This document shows, piece after piece, positions 57,722 to 64,000 of a stretch of DNA of 64,000 bases (position 1 is its first letter; the number at the start of each line of letters is the position of its first letter). Source of the stretch: Theobroma cacao. Its lineage: Eukaryota > Streptophyta > Magnoliopsida > Malvales > Malvaceae. Position numbers and translations under genes: made by a program. The notes under the pieces are model-generated. The model saw only the letters and a program-made list of their open reading frames with translations. It did not search any database and was not told the DNA's origin. The DNA lies in contig NC_030858.1 of NCBI RefSeq assembly GCF_000208745.1, forward strand, positions 33,063,963 to 33,127,962. The letters run 5' to 3'.

Positions 57722-59041
57722 AGAAGCAAGTTTGATCGTTTTCTTATTTCATTTGAATGGCTACTCAAATTTCAAAATTTTTGTCAAAAAGGTTTCAAGC
57801 GTTTTACTATCGACCATTGCTTGATCCTATTACGATCAGAGGTGAAAGATTGGGGTCCACGTCCTTTCAAATTCCTTGATTGTTGGATCCAAGAAATAAT
57901 TTCAATGTCGAAATTTCTTGCAAGTTGAAATCTGTGGAAGTTTAGAAAAAGACTAGTTATTACTTAAAGGTGAAGTTTGCAAAAATGAAAGTATTCATGA
58001 AACATTGGAATAAGGAAATATTCAACAATGTTGATTCAACTATTGTGGTGCTAAAGGAAAAAGTGGCTGAACTTGATAAGTTGGTAATAATAGGGATCTC
58101 TCAAATAAGGAGATTCTTTTGAAAAGAAATACAATTAACGAGCTTTAGTCATTTGCCTAAAAAAATACACTTTGGAGACAAAAGGCAAGGATTTGATGGA
58201 TCAAAGTGGGCAATAGAAATATAGAATTCTTTCAATGTAAAACCAAATTCAGTGCATGTAAAAATCACATGGGGTAATATTAAAAAATGATGTGTAGATC
58301 TCGAACCCTAAAAAGGTCTATGTGGCAACCTTGGAATATTTTCACAACATTTTTCATAACGATCAGTAGCTAAGACTACTTATTAAGCGCTTGTATTTTA
58401 TATGCTTGAGTCCTTTAGATCCCATGAACCTTAAGACTCTAGTGAAAATGGATGAGCTAAAATCTATGATGTGGGAATGTGGCAAGTTGAAGGCACTTGG
58501 TCTTGATGGCTTTAATTCAACATTTTCAAAACTCCTGGCCATTGGTGAGCAATTAGATTTTTAAATTTGTTATAGATTTCATGAATAATAGTAAATTGGA
58601 TAAAGGACTTGATTCTTGCTTTAGCGTTTTTATTCCTAAAGTGGCAAATCCCGTATCAAACTGCTTGCCTACCTCCCTATAATGTAATTGGGCAAGTCGT
58701 TAGTGACCCCCAAAGTACTTTTATCGGTAGATGTCAAATCTTGGGTGGGATTTTACTCATTAATGAAGTTATCCACAACATGAAACTCAAAAGGTTAAAT
58801 AAATGTGATGTGGTCCTTAAACTTGATTTTGAGAAAGCCTTTGATTGAGCCCATTAGGCTTTTTGTTGTTTACCATGGAGAATATGGCATTTGAACCTTT
58901 AGGGAGAAAGTGGGTTGATGAGTGTATCTTGATAGTTAGAGTGGCAATCCTTGTCAATGGATCGACAATTGTGGAATTCTAAACAAAACATGGTTTCCAA
59001 CAAAGGGATCCATTCTCCCTTTTACTCTTTATTATTGTGAC
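57722..59041 (+). pseudogene. LINE ORF2 relic: endonuclease tail and reverse transcriptase
   Basis: The plus strand reads LDRFLISFEWL near 57725, then IDHCLILL and GPRPFKFLDCW, the C-terminal end of the apurinic endonuclease of plant L1-type LINEs. A linker with frameshifts follows. The reverse transcriptase is seen at 58420-59030: KALGLDGFNSTF, QSTFIGRCQILGGILLINEV, VVLKLDFEKAFD (the first catalytic aspartate region), then MENMAFE, ILVNGS and QQRDPFSLF. Many stops and frameshifts. It breaks off at 59041, where a Sirevirus-like LTR begins; the motif with the FADD-type catalytic site is absent. Confidence 0.8.
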
Positions 59042-60568
59042 TGTTAGCTTTGAAATTAACTATAGTTTTGAAATGACAAAATTCAGTGATTTAAATATGT
59101 CTTGGAATTGAAAAGAAATGATTTTGATATGGAAGAACAATTCCCTAAATGTTTTAAAGCTACTTGTGAAAGATAAAATCATTTAAGTGCTTTAAAAACA
59201 AGTTCCAGTAAGGAAGAATTGACTTCTGAAAAGTGAAGTCTCGACTCCTATAAAACAGAAAGTAATATTTCTTCTCTGTAATAGGAAGGAATCGACTTGT
59301 CAAAGAAAGAGCTATCGATTCTTGGGAAACAAAAGCATAAAAAAGAAGTGCTAAACAGAAAAAATCGACTTCTTAAGTTTCCAATGATCGATTCCTTGAG
59401 CCAACATGAAGAAAGATGGAAAACTTGTTGAAGAAGCTAAAGGGGGAAAAAAGGAAAAAATTTTGCATGGGGAAAGTTTAATGTTGAAATTTCAAAGTGT
59501 ACACTCAGAGGACAAGAAGAATCGACTTCTGAGAAGGAGAAAAAGTTGATTCTTGCAAAACAAAATGTTCCAGACTTGAAGTAGGAAAAGAAAAATTGAC
59601 TACTTAATGGAACAATGATCAATTCTTAGAAAACAAAGAGCATCAGGTTAACATTTAAGCAGGAAGAATAGACTTGTGAAGAACAAGATTGATTCCTTGG
59701 AAACAAAATGTCGTGGGGTACAAAAGAATCGACTTCTCAGATGGGTAATGATCGATTCTTGAAGACTGATAGACTTGACTCAAGTGGCTCTAACGTTTAA
59801 AATTTTGATTTCTTTTTCTCTCTAATGAGTAGATTTTGAGAGGGGCTATAAATAACTCCAAGAACTTCATTCTAAAGAAGAAGAGAGAACGAAGAAAGGA
59901 AAGAAAAAAGATTTTCACTTTAAAGAGGAGAGAAAAGCTTCCATTCTCAAGTTTATACCTTTTTAACTTTACAAAATCCTTTTAAAAAAAAGCATAAGTT
60001 TCGAGCTTATTTTCCTTAATCCTTGCTTCACTCTCTTGTACTCCAAATTTATTAATCAACCTATTTGGAGGCATTATATCTTGTAATCCATTGTTGATAG
60101 GTTATACCTCCTTGAAAAGGTACATAGGTTATACTTAAGCCTTGAACAAGTAAACTTGTTTATACCTCCATTGGAAAAGGTAGATAGATTGTGCTTTAAC
60201 TTTGAAAAGGTAGTGACTTGTTGATAAGTTGTGCTTGATCCTCAAAAGGCACTTAGCTATAAAGATTATTCTTGAACCTAGTTGAGAAAGGCAACATTAA
60301 TGGATTCAAACTCCTTGTGATATCAAGGGAGAGGACGTAAGCATTATGAGGTGGAATCTTTATAAAAATCGTGACTGAGTTCTTTTTTCTCTTCCCTTTC
60401 AACTTTACTTGCTTTATTCATTTTCTTTTGCACTTATAATAATTGTTCTTCTAGTTTAATGCTTAAAGTTTTGATCTTTAACTACCTTTTAAAGAAAGGA
60501 TAAATGTTTAGTTGAAAAACCAATTCACCTCTTTTTGGTTGACGTGTTACAAGCTTCTTTATCTAACA
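59042..60568 (+). repeat. 5' LTR of the Sirevirus-like element (1,527 bp)
   Basis: Ends TGTTAGC and TCTAACA. The U3 part (about 59200-59770) is filled with some ten to fifteen degenerate copies of a motif like GAATCGACTTCTGA / ATCGATTCTTGGAAAAC. A TATA box, TATAAATA, is at 59847-59854, followed by a purine-rich leader. The left end is inferred from the TGTTA/TAACA pairing. Confidence 0.65.
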
Positions 60569-60570
60569 AT

Positions 60571-60580
60571 TGGTATCAGA
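60571..60580 (+). other. Primer-binding site, tRNA-Met type
   Basis: TGGTATCAGA two bases after the LTR end, complementary to the 3' end of initiator methionine tRNA, the standard primer of plant copia elements. Confidence 0.85.
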
Positions 60581-60650
60581 TAGGGTTTTCAAGTTTTGCA
60601 GGTTTAACCACCTTTGAGAGATTCTAAAGAAGAAGCTTGAAACAACAAAA

Positions 60651-62340
60651 ATGGCTTCAATGAACTTCGTGGTTGAAGGCTAATTGATGATTAGACCTCC
60701 TTCACTAGTGAAAATTATTCATAAAGGTTAAGTGAGATTACAAGGGTAGAAAATTAGTTCAACTTAATCATAAAGCTGTAATTGCCTTGCTTTGTGCACT
60801 TAGTGATAGCGAGTTCAATAGGGTAGTAATGTGCACATCAGCCAAAGAAACTTAAGATACTTTAGAAAATTGTTATAAGGGCAATAGGCAAGTGAAAAAG
60901 TCAAAAATTGTTTTATTGACTCTACATTATGAATTGTTGAAGATGAATGAGGATGAACCGGTAAAAGAAATGTATGAAAGGTTCACCAAATTAGTAGGAG
61001 GACTAAAAGCTTTGGGCAAGGAATTTCCAAATTCCCAACTTGTGAAGAAAATCCTATATTATCTTCCCAAATGATGGAGACCTAAAGTCACAGCCATAGA
61101 AGAAACTAAGGACTTGAACAAGCTTAAACTAGATGAGTCGCTAGGATCATTGATTACTTATGAAATGCAACTTTAACATGAGAATAAATTTGATAAAACA
61201 GTTAAAAGAGAGGTCAAAAGAAAATATGTAGCTTTTAAAGCTACCAAAGAGAGAAACAAGGGGAGTGCTAAATATGAGAAAGAAGAAGAAAAAGAAAATG
61301 AGGAAATAGCCCTGTTAACTAGAAAATTTAATAAATTCCTAAGAAATAACCAAGGAAGTAGAAAAAAAAGATTTTCTAGAAGGGAACCACTTAAAAGAAG
61401 CGAAAGGAGAGACTTGCCAAAGGATAAGTATGAAATAGATCACATTATTCGCTATGAGTGTGGAAAATCTGGTCACACCAAATACGACTGCCCAAACATC
61501 GAAAAAAGGATACACCAAAGATCTAAAGAAAAAAGCAATGGTTGCTACTTGGAGTGATGAGGATGGGTCTCAAGATGAAAAGGAAGAAGAAGATGCTGCC
61601 AACCTATGCTTCATGGGAATTGAAGATCCAAAGGTATACTCCTCGAACATTACGTCTTATTCATGTGATTTATATGATGATTCCTATTCTCTTGATGAAC
61701 TTGGCCTTTGAATTTTGGCACATGACCTTAAAATTGCAAAAAAAAATCATCTCCAAACTCAAGATAGAAAATGAGAAACGTTTTGAAGTAAATAATGAGC
61801 TTGAAGAGAAAGTAAAAAATTTAAAGAATGAATAAAGGGAATTAAAGAAGAAAAATGAACATTTGCATGCTACATACTCTAAATGGCACATGAGCTTGAA
61901 AATATTAAATGAAATGTTAGAAAGCCAAAAAGCCTTTCTTGACAACGAAGGTTTAGTATACAATGGGACATGGAGGAAACATCATCTCAAGAATTTCTTT
62001 GTAAAAGAAAATGAAAAACATGATGTCAAATATGTGAGTATCTGCTGTCACAAAATTGGTTACTCTACCTTTTTTTGTCCATTCAGGAATGCTGCATATA
62101 GAAGAAAAATAATAAAAAGTATTTGGATTCCAAAAAGAACAAGGCCCTTCAATGGTAAAATTGTGAGGTTAAAGTAGATTCCAAAAGAAATTAGAAGTTT
62201 TAGCACTAACCAAGTGGATCCAAGGAGATTTGGATACCAAGAAATATATGAATATGATTTTTACGAGCATTTTGAAAAAGGAAAAACAAAATCATGCAAA
62301 AATGGCAGAGGAAAAATCTGAAAATTTTAGAGGCTGGCAT
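60651..62340 (+). pseudogene. Sirevirus-type gag relic with coiled-coil extension
   Basis: Starts MASMNF at 60651 and soon has stops and shifts. The UBN2-type capsid region is clear from about 60755 to 61160: CALSDSEFNRV, CTSAKET, KISK-like SKIVLLTLHYELLKM, YERFTKLVGGLKALGKEF and SLGSLITYEM. A basic linker follows, then a zinc knuckle YECGKSGHTKYDCP near 61455 whose first cysteine is replaced by arginine. Beyond a frameshift the reading MVATWSDEDGSQDEKEEED and a Lys/Glu-rich coiled-coil segment follow, then a second degenerate cysteine motif near 62040-62080 and a WIPK tail. The long coiled-coil extension after the knuckle is a Sirevirus trait. No pol follows. Confidence 0.75.
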
Positions 62341-62574
62341 AAATGAGTTCTAAAAGATCGGAAGTAACAAAGAAGGTAAGTCTCAGTGCAAAAAATGCAT
62401 GCATTACCTTGAACGTTTGTCTACCTTAGTATGGAGAAACTTTTAATAGAGATTTTTGCTCGATATATTAATAAAACTATGTGGCAAATAATCACATTTA
62501 CATATCATCTTATGCATATACTTCATTTAGGATGAAACAATTCCTAAGGAGTTGCAGGAACTTAAAAAATTTAG

Positions 62575-62645
62575 GGCATGGGAATCGACTTTAAAAAGAC
62601 TCTTAAAGTTGATTTCAAATGTCTTAGAAGCTTCTTTATCTAACA
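62575..62645 (+). repeat. LTR-end fragment of the Sirevirus-like element
   Basis: Contains GGAATCGACTT, like the U3 motif of the 5' LTR, and ends AGCTTCTTTATCTAACA, the exact LTR terminus. Only about 70 bp of LTR-like sequence is seen. Confidence 0.5.
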
Positions 62646-62879
62646 ATTTCATCTCCGAAACTCCTCAATTTAGTGTGAAATAGCCTTTGAAATTAGGAAA
62701 TTTTGAATTTATTCGACAAGTTTTTTCATCTTCAGTCTGATAAATTCATTGCCAGTGTCTATTTCTTGAAACCCATTTTCTTAGTGAAAAAGTTAGTTCA
62801 ATTGAAATGTTAGTTTCCTAACTTTAAAATTCTTGATTCTAAAATTTAAAGCAAAATTTCAACCTTCAAACTTCTATCA

Positions 62880-63690
62880 TTGGCCCCCAAGAGATCACAA
62901 GAAGACAGAGGAAAAGCACTTGCAAAACTTAAAATTCAAAAATTGCAAAGAGCACCTGAACCCTTTGACATGATGAAAGGAAGAGGTGCGAAAATTTGTT
63001 TGCTTCCATAAATGTTGCTCATGGTAGAGTGATACATTTTCAATGGTTTGAAACCAAGCTAGATTTTCCATATGCGAAAAACCTTGGAGAGATAGGTTGG
63101 TTTAATTACTTAAGTCTATAGAAGAGCATCTATGAAAATCTGGTCAAAGTGTTCTACTGAAATGGAACTCGTTATACAAAGGAAAAGATGATGATGAGGT
63201 AGTTGATCATGGTGATTCTTTCATTACTGTTGTTACTAGACAAAAATTCATAATCACACTTACCCTGTTCCAAAAAATGTTGAGATTGAAATGCACTATA
63301 AAAAATGCAATCAAACGGATAACTCCAGAAAACCTTATTTTCGAGCAAGAGTTGAGTGTTAACTTTCTAGTAAGTCCCATTACCACAATTGAATTTCCAA
63401 ATAGTGCATCTCAATTGAGTTTACATGACAGAGTCTTGCACTCGATTGTTTCTCATAACATAAGACCATTTGGATTTAAGCATGTTGTGGTAACTTTAGA
63501 AGATATGTGGTTCATACACCACATCAAAAGAAAAACCCCAATTGATCTGGCACAGTTCATTTTTAGAGGTATGTATCATCTAACCAAAGGATAGAAGAAC
63601 AAACTGTTATATGGAATGGTTATCTCTAACATGCTTGAGAAATGGAAAATGAACACTTCAATTAACAAAGGAAATATGCAGAACAAGACC
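62880..63690 (+). pseudogene. Plant transposon protein relic (PF20167-like)
   Basis: From about 62880 the reading begins PKRSQEDRGKALAK and passes through frameshifts: HFQWFETKLDFPYAKN near 63040, then TIEFPNSASQLSLHDRVLH, IVSHNIRPFGFKHVVV, MWFIHHIKRKTPIDLAQFIF and GMYHLTKG, ending with GMVISNMLEKWKM near 63640. This matches my memory of the putative plant transposon protein domain, found in proteins encoded within plant repeats; its biochemical role is not known to me. At least three stops or shifts interrupt it. It may be part of a larger retroelement that lies outside the window. Confidence 0.55.
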
Positions 63691-63697
63691 AAGTTTC

Positions 63698-63800
63698 TAG
63701 CACTTGAGCATTTGATTCATTAGTTGGTGCATGATCTCTTTGCTTAAAGAGTAGGCTTTAAATCTCCCTTCTCCCAATTCTAAAAAAAGAAAAAAAAGAT
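63698..63800 (+). mobile_element. Short tRNA-derived SINE, copy 2
   Basis: A 103-bp unit flanked by perfect 8-bp duplications CAAGTTTC (63690-63697 and 63801-63808). It shares TTGATT(T/C)ATTAGTTGG, GCATGATCT and a B-box-like GGCTTTAAATC with copy 1 at 52473, and ends in an A/G-rich tail. It is inserted near the end of the transposon-protein relic. Confidence 0.75.
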
Positions 63801-63808
63801 CAAGTTTC

Positions 63809-64000
63809 CCAACAAAATTCCCTTAGTAGAATGAGATATGAGTTCAACACTGACACACATAGGTGGGTAAAGAAAACAGGGGAACAAAGGAGATCAGCAA
63901 ACAAAAGAAAATCAAAGCTCTATCAGTAATTTTTGCTTCGACCTCATTACCAACAATTCCTCCTTCAACAAACACTCCATCATCCTCAACCGTTAGAGAG
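63809..64000. other. Terminal stretch, nothing recognised
   Basis: Just under 200 bp of A-rich sequence; probably continuation of the transposon-protein region. Confidence 0.3.

Larger units (their letters stand above)
59042..62645 (+). mobile_element. Sirevirus-like copia element lacking pol
   Basis: A 5' LTR (59042-60568) with ends TGTTA/TAACA is followed by a tRNA-Met primer site (60571) and a long gag region of the SIRE/Maximus type, but no integrase or reverse transcriptase follows. At 62624-62645 a 19-21 bp match to the LTR end (AAGCTTCTTTATCTAACA) marks a truncated 3' LTR or LTR fragment. The left edge abuts the LINE relic, whose last bases GTGAC would be the target site; GTGAC is not repeated on the right, so the 3' end is not intact. 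Confidence 0.7.

Overview
This is a window of nuclear DNA from a flowering plant, most likely a eudicot. It is AT-rich and gene-poor. It carries two spliced genes with GT/AG introns and plant families (a LONESOME HIGHWAY-type bHLH factor and an ALMT anion channel), and the rest is largely decayed plant transposable elements. Nothing suggests bacteria, organelles or an active virus. The species cannot be read from the sequence.

Layout. 0-0.7 kb: antisense LINE ORF1 relic. 1.4-8.8 kb: a minus-strand Ty1/copia relic with ~228-bp LTRs, itself broken by a 1.88-kb LTR-like insert (TG...CA, near-matching 5-bp target duplication) and by two related terminal-inverted-repeat elements filled with satellite-like arrays. 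8.8-14.3 kb: no recognisable gene. 14.27-15.14 kb: an 870-bp solo LTR with perfect GGAAC duplications and palindromic U3 repeats. 15.6-20.6 kb: a near full-length plus-strand copia relic. 20.6-31 kb: AT-rich intergenic DNA with a dispersed repeat, short tandem repeats and microsatellites.

31.1-37.6 kb: the LHW-like gene, ten coding exons encoding 921 residues, preceded by at least two upstream ORFs. 37.6-45 kb: intergenic, with a copia fragment plus LTR at 41.7-42.3 kb. 45.05-47.4 kb: the ALMT gene, six exons and 484 residues, with a clear TATA box and a G-box, and one apparent GC-AG intron. LHW-type factors act in the nucleus with TMO5-type bHLH partners in vascular and root patterning; ALMT proteins move malate or other anions across membranes. 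Nothing indicates that the two genes work together; they are separated by about 7.6 kb.

47.4-64 kb: a dense transposon nest. It contains a 377-bp TRIM element with 111-bp LTRs; an LTR-like remnant split by a 5.4-kb CACTA-like element; inside that element a tRNA-derived SINE and a ~270-bp-arm foldback element whose apex is split by a 2.97-kb solo LTR with perfect ATATT duplications; a LINE reverse-transcriptase relic cut by a Sirevirus-like copia element that retains LTR, primer site and gag but no recognisable pol; a plant-transposon-protein relic; and a second copy of the same SINE family with its own target duplication.

All exon boundaries were set by hand from splice signals, reading phase and family conservation. 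Element boundaries rest on TG/CA ends, inverted repeats and target-site duplications read by eye.
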